Origin: Cryptomeria japonica
Lineage: Eukaryota; Streptophyta; Pinopsida; Cupressales; Cupressaceae
Direction: 5' to 3'
Length of the DNA stretch: 64,000 nucleotides
Assembly: GCF_030272615.1 (NCBI RefSeq)
Contig: NC_081406.1
Span: 164,159,521-164,223,520 of the forward strand
Each line of letters starts with the position of its first letter. Positions within the stretch are counted from its first letter, which is position 1. The notes beneath the pieces are model-generated. The model saw nothing but the letters and a program-made list of their open reading frames with translations. It searched no databases and was not told the origin of the DNA. The translations under genes and the position numbers were made by a program. Shown here piece after piece: positions 48,501-60,500 of this stretch.

Positions 48501-51500
48501 ATCCTACAATGTCTACTTCAGCTTCTAGACCCCCCATTAGAAAGGACCCTGTTTGGAAATATCATGAGGATTTTCCAAGGCAAGGAAAGGGGCAAACAAA
48601 ATGTACATTTTGCAAAACAATATTCCATGGAGGTATATATAGACTGAAGTACCATATTTGTGGTGTGCGTGGACATGATGCTGAGCCATGCCTAAAAGTG
48701 CTCCTTGAAGCCGTACGTGATTGTTATGTAATGGTTGAGGAAATTGAAAGGAAAAAGAAACAAAAGGAGGATCGAGCGGCCATTGGGAGAGAGGTAACTT
48801 TAGGAAGAGGGACACAGTTAGGTTGTGTTGGAGGCCCTTCTTCCTTACCTCCATATCGTCCCACTCAGTTTGCTACTACTAAAGCTGGTGCTTCTGCTTC
48901 TACTTCTGTAAGTGGCAGTGCCACTGCCACTTCTCATGTTCCTAGCACTAGTAGTCGTAGTGGGAGTGTTAGCATTGGACCTAGGATTCGTAAATCTAGG
49001 TTGGATACCTTCTTTGTGCCTCACACTACTCCTGGATCCAACAATCGCTTGAGGGCATGGGTTGGAACAAGGAGGTCCATGATGCCGCTAAAATGGCAGT
49101 TGGTAGGTTTTGGGTCTACAACAGTGTTCCATTCTTTACAGCCAGGTGAATGTTTTATAACTTTTATGTTTGATTGTTTTAATTTTTATACTTTGATTCT
49201 CTTCGTTTTATTTTTTCTCGTACATACTACATAGTACATAGAACATACTTATCTCATTGAATTTATTTGTGACAGGTCTCCTTATTGGCAAGAAATGGTT
49301 GATGCCCTTACCATATGCAGGGCGGGGTTCAAAACCCCTACTGAGTGTGATTTGAGGGCACCCATTTTGTCTCAATTGGTGAATGATGTGAAGAAGGAAT
49401 TAGATGAACGCTAGATATGGAGCACTAAAGGTTGCACCATCATGACTGATGGTTGGACGGATAGGAAAAATAGAACTCTCCTTAATTTTCTTGTTTCTTC
49501 TGCAGGTGATTGATTAATTTTAGTTTCATTTAGTCTTTAATTTTTTATTTTTTATTTAATGGTTTATTGAATGATCATTGATCTAGCTTTATTTTTTTAT
49601 TTCATGGGGCACCGTTTTCATCAAGTCCATTGATGCCTCCGCCCATTGCGAGAATGCCACCTACCTATGTGAGCAGATAGAGGAGGTGATTGATGAGGTG
49701 GGTGAGGAGAATGTGGTACAAGTGGTGACCGACAATGCAACAAATTATGTTGCTGCGGGTAAACTTTTGATTACAAACTAATTTTGTTTGCAAATTAATT
49801 ACTATTTTGTAGCTCTATTAATTAAAATGCAACAAATTATGTTGCTGCAGGTAGACTATTGATGGAGAGGCACCCATCTATAGTTTGGACTCCATGTGCT
49901 TCCCATTGCATTGACCTCATGTTGGAGGATATTGGAAAACTCCTATGGGTCAAGAGATGTGTAGAAAGGGCGAGAAATGTGTGCAAATTTGTATATAATC
50001 ATTCATGGGTGTTGGCTCTTATGAGACAATACACAGAGCAGAAGCAGTTGGCTCGTCCAAGAATCACAAGATTTGTCACTAACTTCATCATATTGCAGTC
50101 CAGGCTTCGCTCTAAGTAGAACTTGAGACGTATGATTGTTGGTGAGGAGTGGTCTTCCTCGTCCTATGCTACCACCCCTGCAGGGAAAGATATGGCAGAC
50201 TGCATTTTTGATAAGTGAGACTTTTGAGTCCCTTGTGATGAGACAGTGAAGGTAAATTTTTTATAAATTCTACAATTTAACTTTATGTTTTATAACTTAT
50301 TATATATATTTTCTTATTTGCTCATTTTTCTAAATTACACAATATTTTTAATTTTGCAGTTTGTTAAGCCCTTGGTGGTTTTGTTGCGAGTTGCGAATGG
50401 AGAAAAGCCCGCAATGGGCTACATATATGAGGGCATGGATAGGGCGAAGGAGGGCATCAAATCCGTCTATGGAGGAGATGAGAGCAAGTATGGTCCCATT
50501 TGGGAAATCATTGATAGGAGATGGCATTATCAGCTTCATAGGCCCATCCATGCAGCAGCCTATTATCTGAACCAGGCATTCCATTTTATCCCTTCTTTCA
50601 AGGCTGGTGTGGAGGTCCTTAATGGGCTATACTCGATCATGGAGAAGACGAGACTTGCTGGTACTACTCAGATAGAACTTATTCGAGCGCTACAGTTGTT
50701 CTCAAATGCACAAGGGGAGACCTTCTCTCGTCCAGTCGCCAAAGACGGTAGGACAACTATGATGCCAAGTAAAGATAAATTGTAAGGCTTAATTTTAGTT
50801 TTATTGTATATTGTTAAATGAGTTCATGAGTGAGACTGATTTTATTTATTTTTCTCATTTCAAACTCAGATCATTGATGGAGTTTTTTTGGCCCAATGAC
50901 ACCAAATATTCAAAAGTTGGCCATTCGCATCTTGAGCCAACCATGCAGCGCATCTGGTTGTGAGCGCAATTGGAGTATCATTGGTGGAGCTTTTTTGGCC
51001 CAATGACACCAAATATTCAGAAGTTGGCCATTCGCATCTTGAGCCAATCATGCAGCACATCTGGTTGTGAGCGCAATTGGAGTATGTTTGAGCACATACA
51101 CTCTAAGAGGCACAATAGATTATCTGTGGAGAAGATGAATGATCTCACCTTTGTTCACTACAACCTCTGCCTGAAAAATGAGAAAGAATGCATTAGTTGA
51201 CATCTCTCATATCATTCTAGATGAGGTTGATCTTGAAGCAAAGTGGGCCAATGAGACAGATCCTGCGGCTGTCTTTAGTGATGATGACACTGATTGGATC
51301 AACCAGGTAGATATAGAGGCTGAGGCTGTAGCCATGGCAGAGGAGGAGCACAGAGCACAAGCAGAGACAGGAGATTCAAAGGCAGATACTGATAGTGACA
51401 CAGATGTTCCTGATGTTGGTGAGCATGGCATGGTGTCACGGGGCGCAGTTATGGCTGCTAAATCATCCAAGACCTACCTTAGACGCCTTCGCAGGGGGCT

Positions 51501-54500
51501 GGGGCAAGAGGGTGCATGCTCCTCTGAGCCATAGGCTTGTAGTTGTATTTACCTTTGGTATTTGTGTGGAACATTTGATGATGATCATATGATGACATGG
51601 ATTTTTATTCCATGAGTTTTGTAATATTGTATACATTTGACAATATTTATATATCTATGTTTGTTATTTCCTCCAACTACAATTTGCGTTTATGCTTATG
51701 TGATTGATGTATACTTGTGTATGTAATCAAATGAGCCGAGTTTGATGATGTTATTGTGTCTTTAAGGTGTATTCAATAAAGGGTGCATGAAACAAGTTTT
51801 AAATCTTTAAAAATCTCTAAATTTCTTGAGTTTTTCACTTTCTCGAGTCCAGCCGAGTCTGACTGCGAGTCCTAACTCTAAGTCCAAGCCGAGTCCAAGT
51901 CCCATTTCTATGAGGAGGATACTATAGGGAGGATTGACATTGAATCCACATGAAAAGACCAAGATGATAACATTTTTTCTGTAATTTTGTAATTATTTCT
52001 TGTTTAGATTCAAATTTTCTTCAACGGTTCATACCAATCTTACTAGTTTTAGGTATGGTTGTAGGGTGACGTGCAGAAATCACTGTCAAAATCCTTTTAA
52101 CCATCCGTAAAAACCTACTAGCTTGTATACCTGGACAACCTTCCCAAACCACAATAGAAGGCCAACCAATTGTTGTGTATCTAGAGAAAGCATTATTTCT
52201 TTTGAAATGTGATGAGCTATTTTTCCATAGGTCCATCCTTTGTAATGTTAGGTTTTTGTCCTAGGTCCGTAAGGCTATTTCTCTTTATGAGCATAACATG
52301 GGATCACTGCATATGACAAGAACTACCTAGTGGCTAGTTCCTGATATTGAATTGCATTTTGCATTAAAATCTATATGCTTAATCATTAAGTTGAAGCTAA
52401 GGATAAATTTGTATTACCAGCTGAGACCTATGACTTAGTTCTATACATTTTGGCATTTATAAATCAGATGTAAATTTGCCTCTAATTTTACAAATCTTAA
52501 AACTCATAAAATATGCAATCATATCTGTTTTGTTAATTGCATTAATGCAAAATTATATAATGCCTTCTTTAGTTGTTTCAAGTCAGTTTAACACAAATTA
52601 TATATATTTGTTGAAATGGAAGCACGCTATTTGTTAAGGCACTGTTATCAGCCTGTTTACAACTGTATAGAGACAATCCACAAGTTTCTGCACACAAATT
52701 AGACTAAAAGAGAGCATTTTCTGGTTAGTAGCAGATTCTACATATCAACAACTCCAAAAAGGAAGCCAAGCATTGATGATTTATCATAAAATAAGACTGC
52801 ATGCTCACCCAATCAGTGGCATTCTCAGTTAGGCAATTGATATAAATAATGTAATGTTTCTTTAATGGTCATCTTAGTTAGTTTAGGTAGTTTCTAATTC
52901 TGGCTTCTATTCACAATTGTTTCATTTAGAAACATTGTCTTTGTAGATCTATTTAAGGAGCCTTCACATTCTTTCTTTAATACATCGATTTACCATAACA
53001 TGGTATCAGGGCAGGTCGATGGGCTTTTTTAGAATTTGGCAATTCGACCCTCCCTACCTGGAAATTATTCCAAAAAAAAAATTGTTCAATTTTTTTTTAT
53101 GAAAAAAATTCGAGGTTTTTTTGCACGTTTTTAAGGGTTTGTTGTTGTTCACGTTTGTGTTCTTTGCATCGCGCAGCGTCTCAAGCTGGGATCTATGCAA
53201 TTTCTAGGTCGCGTCAACCCCTATTTGCCAATGTTTCAGCCATAATGGAAGTTTTTCTGCATTTTTTTATCGTGACTCATTTTTTTGGATCGAAGGGTTT
53301 TTGTTTCAATTTAGGCGGTGGCACGACTGTTGTTCTTCCGAAAATCACAGGTTATTTCTGCATTTTTTTTGCGTGTTTTGCAGGGGCGTGATCTGCAAAT
53401 TTCGTGCCCTTTCGCGATTTTCTTAGTTCGGGGGCGCCATTCTTTTTTTCACAGATTTTTCAAGGCCCATGATTTCCTGCAGCGAGTTTCGGCAGATTTT
53501 TTTTCTGCGATCTGTGTTTCCTTCCCACAATGGGTGCTTCTGCCAGGTATTTCAAGGGCCGCGACTATTGTTGTGGGTGACGAGACCATACACGATTATT
53601 TTCCACGGGTTGTAAGTGACGTGACCATACACGATTATTTTCCACTGGTCTGCACTAGAGTTAAAGAAATTTCTACGTTTTTAAGCCAACAACAAAAATT
53701 ATTTTTGGGTTTTCTAATTTTTATCCCTTAAAAAAATTATTGATGGTTTTTATTATTTTTTGTCCTCGAAAAAAATTATTTCGGGTTTTAGAATTTTTCA
53801 CCTCAAAACATTATATCGGGTTTTATAATTTTCCCTTAAAATTTTTTTTGGGGGTTTTATAATTTTTGTCCACAAAAAGTTAATTTTGGGTTTTATAATT
53901 TTTGTCCACAAAAAAAATTTATTATTATAAGTTTTCACAATTTTAACTAAAAATTGTCGATAGGTTTTTTCAAATTTTTCCTTATAAATCGTTTCTGGGG
54001 TTTAGAATTTTTTCCCTTAAAAATTATTTTGGGTTTTGCCTGATTTTGTTCGTGTAATTCGCAAAGTTCGCGTGGGATTTTGGTTGTCTGGATTTATAAA
54101 TTTTTCCACAAAAATTATGACAGGTGTGTGTTCCTGTCTTCGGGTTTTTACTATTTTCCCACAAAAACGATGATTTATAACTTCAGTTTTCAAGGTTTTT
54201 TGACAATATTATCCACAAAAATTGGGTTTGTTGCAATCTATTTTGGGTTGCATCTGGAGTTGTTGGGGCGAACATCTGCAAACATGCAATCTATTTTGGA
54301 GTTGTTGGAGCAAACAGTGCTCAGTGCTCATCTGCAAAAGTTTTTGCAGTTCTTAACAAAATCATATTTTTTGCTCTTTGAAGGGTTTGCCAGTTTTTCC
54401 TCAAAATTGTGGTTTTAGTTTGAGAAGTTGCTCTCAATGTCTCTGGCTACAAGGAGGGACAATTTTTTGTTTTCCCAACATTAGGTTAGACGAATTTTGG

Positions 54501-57500
54501 TACTTTTGGTCATTAACATTTTGCAAATCCTGGGAGGGTCTCCACAGCAGCAAATTGTTTTGAAGAGAAGGGGCAACCTTCTATGCATTTGTGACCAAAA
54601 GACCTGCAGATTATGTCTTCTATAGGGTAGTTAGAACGATGACCATTAAGGGAGGGTATTAAATAATGTAATGTTCCTTTAATGGTCATCTTAGTTAGTT
54701 TAGGTAGTTTCTAATTCTGGCTTCTATTCACAATTGTTTCATTTAGAAACATCGTCTTTATTAATCTATTTAAGGAGCTTTCTTTCCTTTGTTTAATATA
54801 TTGATTTACCATAAAAATCAAGGTGGCAGTTATGGTGGCTGAATTTGGAATGCTGACAATTGTCCCCTTCATGGACCAACCTACTAGAAAGTGGATCTGC
54901 ACCATTTCCAGAGACAATAGTTAAGGAATTATAGCCTTCCTCTTTAAGTTTTGAAAACTTCTTCTTGCTTTTTGTTGGAGTTAGCTGCTAGCATTAGGCT
55001 CTTTCGATTATGTATTCCTTCTTAAACTTTTACTCTTGTTAATACAATTTTCTCTTTATCAAAAAATTCTAAGAAAACACGCAGATCTTTTGGTACATAT
55101 TCATAACTTATGATTAGTTCAGATTACATTGTGGAACTTAGTTGGAAGTTAGGATTTAATTGTAGGAGTTAATTAATAGTTATTGAGAATAAATATGATA
55201 GACATATTTGAGAATATAAAGATGACACAGAGGGAGGTTGCTTAAGTCACAGCATATTGGATGATGCTATTTTCATCTTAATGCAGCCTAAATAAATTTA
55301 CATCTACACCAAAAGAACATTAATAATCAGTTTTGATTCAAACAAAAGATGCATCTGAACATAAATAAGGCCTTTCACCACAAGCTAGGTTTGTACTACA
55401 TCTTTTAGCATAAATAGGAATTTTCTCCCTATCTTATTTAATTTTTATAGATTAAAATAAAATCTGTTTTTACAAAGATATACTGTAGAGACTATTCTTC
55501 TCCTAGAATTCATAGGTGGAAGTTGATACCAACACTTGGTTAAGTAGGCTTTCCCTCTGTTTGTAGAATTTGCTTCACTTTGCTCTTTTCCATTATTATT
55601 GATATATAAGTTTCCTTTTCCCATGGCAGAACGTTTCATGTTACATTAGACTGTTGTTTCATCGATCTGATCTTGTTTTGTTTTTTCTGTTTAATATTCA
55701 ATAATTTCCATCCCATCCATTGCCTTCATTACAAGTTCTTTGTTCTGTACCAAAAAAGCCATAGACAAATACTAACACATAAATTATGGATGTTATCCCA
55801 TATTGTTTTGCCTCTATTGTAATCTCATAGTCCATTTTTCGGTTTCCCATAACATTAGTTATTAGAATTCTGTTGTTTAAAAATATATCTATGGAATGCC
55901 TTCTTTCAAGAAACTGACTCGACTGCCACTTGGCGAGAAACCCCTAGAGAGATAAAACTTCAAGAGAATAATTTGATCCATGAAGAATTCTCTTTAAGTT
56001 TTTCAAACTTTCCTTGCCTTGGAGGAGATTTTTAATGATTTTCAACCATCTTCTATTTTTTAGTAACTTTCCAAAAATAGGGTTCCAAGTTCCAGGAGAG
56101 AGAAAATTCTCTCATGAATCCAAATCTGAAAGAATTTTGAAATTTGGATGTGATTTGATGCCCGAAAATGGATTTCTCAAAAAAAAATTCAGGGGAAATT
56201 TCTTGTTCAGTTTATCCTTGATTCCTTTCTTGCCTTAGAAATTTTATCTTCAATTCATCCTTGGGTATGATTTCTTCCTTGCTTGGAATTTTGTCCCGAA
56301 GGAAGGAATTTCCAACACTTGGTCAATTTTTCACCTTTCCTGGAATTCTGTCCTGAAGGAAGGAATTTCCAACACTTGGTCAATTTTTCACCTTTTCTGG
56401 AATTCTATCCATGAAAGAAAGAATTTCCAACACAGTCAATTTTTCACCTTTTCTGGAATTCTATCCTGAAGGAAAAAATTTCCAACACTTAGTCAACTTT
56501 TCCACTTTCCTAGAATTCTTCACCTTGGGCACATTTCTTTCTCGAGGTAGCAATTTTTTGTGCTCTTTGAATTCATTGCATCCGCAGGGAGCTTTTTGAC
56601 TAATTTGCCACATTTCCTAAATTTTAGGAATTTTCCTAAAATTTAAGACCCGGGTTCAGGAGAGGGAGAATTATCTTAGGAGTCGAAATCTGCAAAACTT
56701 TTGGAATTTTGATGAAATTTGATGTCTAAAAATGGAATTTTGAAAATTTTTACCAAGGGGATTTCCTACTTCTTCATTCCATTCCTGACCTTCAAATTCC
56801 CCTTTGCCTTGGAAAATTTCTACTCTTGGGCATGGAATTCACCTGGCGATGGATTTGACATTGTTTCACGAATTCCATGGCATATGTATTTGGCACCTTC
56901 CTGACTCCTTGGGCAGAATTTTGACCTGGTCTTGGATTTTACGTAATTTCATGAATTCCATAGCACATGGATTTTGGCGCCCTCTTGACTCCTTGGGTGG
57001 AATTTTGACTTGGTCTTGGATTTTACGTAATTTCATGAATTCCATGGCACATGGATTTTGGCGCCCTCGTCTCCTTGGGTGGAATTTTGACTTGGTCTTG
57101 GCTTTTACGTAATTTCATGAATTCCATGGCACATGGATTTTGGCACCCTCCTGACTTAAGTGAATTTCAAGCTTTCCAATCACGAACTGACTATCCACAC
57201 AACCAAATTTTGATCACTCTACCTGCTCTTTGATTTTCCGGATTTAGAAATGATCGTGCACATCTAGTCTTTAGTGTCAACATGCAAGGACCTACCACAA
57301 GTAGACTTTCCAAAAATAGAAACTTTCTCAAACTGTCAGTGTTAGAGTAAGGCAAGATGGAACAACACTTGCTAAAAATAGAAACTTACTACAAATAGTA
57401 AGTTTGATTTTCGGTGAAATGAAGACATTCTGGGAGGCAGTGAAATCCCTAAAAAATAGGAACTTTCTAAAAATAGAAAGTTGCTCAGAATTCGCTCAAA

Positions 57501-60500
57501 TTTCACGTGCCAGTTCCTTAGAGGCACCTGACTCCAATGCAACATTTAGTTTTCGAAAACCTTAAAAGGAAACCCTTGAAATCTAGGACTGGAGGCAGGA
57601 AATCCTAAAACACTTAAAATAAGCCCTAGACTTAGCCAAAATTGCTCAAACGAAAAGCAGACTTGATCAAATTGACCCCCAAACATTTGCAAAGCAGAGA
57701 GACCGAAGAGACTGCCGTGAAAAGACCTCAAAAACCAAAACCAAAGGACCGAGAGGGCCTAAAAAGTAGGGGGTCCCCATTTGCAATGGGGTGATGTGTG
57801 AGAAGGTCACAACAAGATCCACGCAAAGTTGTTCCTAAGTGGTGGATCTCTAGTAGATCTTCGATGTATATAATTGCCTCAAGATTGGAATCAAATGAAG
57901 GTAATCTCCTCACCAATGTTTATTGCTCCATTTGACCTCTCTAGAAAAATCTTTACTCTCGTCTCATATCAGGATGGTTACGTCCCTTGCCCCATATCTT
58001 CCTTACATCCTTGTAGGGGATTTCAATGCTATTTTAAGTATGGAAGAAAAGAGGGGTGGGGTTGGTATGCTTAAGCACTCTTCCAAGCTTTTGAGGCATG
58101 ATATAGATCTTTTGAACTTGATAGACATTAAGTCAGTTAATGGAATGTTTACTTGGAATAACAGGAGGTGGGGTGTTGATGCTATCTCTGAGAGGTCAGA
58201 CAAGCTCCTTGTGTAAAATTTTGGGGTTGGTGACAGCTTGACCACCAACTCAGAGATCCTTGATTGGAAAGGCTCGAACCACTGGCTGATCAAACTTCTA
58301 GCTACTTTCTTCAAAACCTCTATAAATCCCTCTTTCAAAGTCCAACTTAGGTGGCTTCAAGACTCTTATTTATAAGAGTTTATATCAAAATGGTGGTCAA
58401 AAGCGAAGCCTGCATTTGGAACAACAATGTTCTCATTAGCTATGAGACTTGAATATGTTAAGTACATGTTGAAAAGATGGAATAGTTAGTGTTATGGAAT
58501 TGTTCTCATGGCTAAAGCGGCTGCTCAATCTCGACTAGATAACATCACTCGCCAGATCCGAGATCATAGCTTAACAGAGGAATCCTTTAGAATAGAAGCA
58601 GCAGCTATGGAAGAAGTTGGGCAATGGAATTTGGATGAAGAAATCTTCTAGAAGCAGAAGTCCCGTATAGACTAGTTACATGAAGGGGATAGGAACGCTG
58701 CCTTTTTCCATAGCTTTGTTAGGGATAAGAGGCAAGGGAATCTCATTACCTTTCTCATGTCCTCTGAAGGGAATCAGCTCTCTTATTTTAGGATGCTTTT
58801 AGAAGAAATTATTCATTACTATTCAACTCTATTTACTGAGGATACTCCTTTGGCAAGGGAGAAAGAGGATCTTATTTTAGAGTGCATTCCCTTGTTGGTT
58901 TCTGATGAGATCAATGATTCAAACCCATCACTATAGATGAATTAGAGGGGATTGTGTTCTAGATGAAAAAAGGGAAAAACCCTGGACCTGATGGTTTTCC
59001 AATTGAGTTTTACAAAGAGTTTTGAGATATTGTCAAACTTGACTTTTTGGAGGTAATTTTGGAATCTCAAAGGAATAAACAGATGCTACATTCCTTGCTC
59101 TTATTCCAAAAAGAGGAGATGATTCATTAGACCAATTTAGACCTATACCCTATGCAATGTTGTCTACAAAATTATTACTAAATTGATAGCTTGCAGACTT
59201 AATCGTGTCTTAGTTCATTAATTTTGGAGGAGCAAGGGGGTTTTATTGCTGGTAGACAAATTTTGGATGGGATTGTGGTTGCTACAGAGGCTATTCATTC
59301 CATGGCCACCTCCAAAGAGAAGGCTATGCTTATCAAGCTTGACATGGCTAAAGCTTATGATCGGATCAACTAGTCTTTTCTACATAAGGTTTTGGAAGCT
59401 TTTAGGTTTGACAATGAATGGGTCAAGTGGGTCATGAGTTGTGTTACCTCCTCTTTTTCTATTCTCATTAATAGTGAGCCCTCTAAGCTCTTTAGAGCTT
59501 CTTGAGGCCTTCGCCAAGGGGATACTCTATCACCTTATCTATTTATTTTTAGAAACAAGGGTTGATCCAAGGTTGGAATTGGGGTGATAGAGTGCCTCCC
59601 ACTCTCATTTACAGTTTGTGGATGATGATGCTTTTGATGAGAATAGTAAGAGTTAATAAGGCTGTAAGATTGTTGGATATTTACTTGGCAACCTTTGGGC
59701 AAAGAATTGACAAGTCCTCCATTTTCTTCTTTAATACTTCTAAGCTTATCCAAAATAGGATTGCTTGAATTCTTACATTCTAGATTGGTGCTCTTCCTTT
59801 TGTGTATCTTGCTATTCCTATTACTATAGGTTTTTTGCCTCGCAAGTTTTGGCAAGGTGTATTAGATAAGTTTTGTAGGAATTGGACTTGTAGGTCACTT
59901 TCTTCTGCTGGAAGGGTGACTGTTCTTAAGTCAGTGGTTCAGGCCCTCCCTTTATATAGATGTTTTCTGTAGGCACTTCCTACTAGCTTCATTCATGAGT
60001 TTGATGCCCTCTCTTGACAATTCTTATGGGCTGGTAACTTGCTTTCAAAGAAATGTAGTTTGGTTAAGGGGGATTTTATTTGTAGACAAAAGTAAGAAGG
60101 GGGTCTTGGTCTTCGGCAGACAAGTCTTAATAGTCAAGCCTTGGCAGCTAAACTCTGTTGGAGGTGGTGTTGTCATCAGGACCAGGATTGAGCTAAGATC
60201 CTTACTGCGAAGTATCTTAGTGGAGTGGAGAGTAGTGATCCTCCTCATTGTAGCCTTGAGGGCAAAGGCTCTATGATTTGGATCATACTCAAAAGAGGTG
60301 CTGTAACATAAATGCATCCCAAAGTCCCTGTCCTCAAAACTCCATGGAACATAGATCAAGAGTCAAGCTTAGACATTCACATAATGCATTGAATTTGAGA
60401 TTCCATGTTCATTGATTCATATAGCATCAACAAAATTTTCGTTGTTTTCGATACAGATTTGAAAATCACTTTTTCTTTTTTCCTTTCTTAATGTTTTTAA

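Larger units (their letters stand above)
43354..51912 (+). mobile_element. hAT transposon with decayed transposase, split by a copia element
   Basis: AGGAGGAT occurs at both edges (43346-43353 and 51913-51920) and is taken as the 8 bp target duplication; the identity extends to 11 bp. The outer ends, CGTAGATCAG and (reverse complement) CATAGAAATG, match only partly. Both ends carry clusters of ACTCGGC/GAGTCC words (43376-43530 and 51833-51895). Without the nested 4.47 kb copia element the transposon would be about 4.1 kb, a usual size for an autonomous hAT element. The transposase inside has stops and frameshifts. Confidence 0.72.
55913..57814 (-). mobile_element. Fragment of the very long LTR family, copy 3
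   Basis: The right end reads GATGTGTGAGAAGGTCACAACA, the reverse complement of the TGTTGTGAC start of copies 1 and 2, and similarity to copy 2 runs leftwards to GACTCGACTGCCACTTGG at about 55913. The remainder, with the TATA box and U5, is missing, so this is a 5'-end fragment of the LTR. The left break has no LTR-like end. Confidence 0.8.

Noticed and set aside
48509-51534. Domesticated hAT gene
   Set aside because: At least one frameshift, several stops, a missing acceptor and a 107 bp duplication break the transposase, and the element still has transposon edges.
52850-54816. A 5 bp target duplication for the small LTR element
   Set aside because: The left flank ends AATAA and the right flank begins ATCAA; these do not match, so no duplication is claimed.
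55861-55912. TGTTGTTTAAAA as the left end of LTR copy 3
   Set aside because: It has no similarity to the other end of copies 1 and 2 and no matching target duplication.
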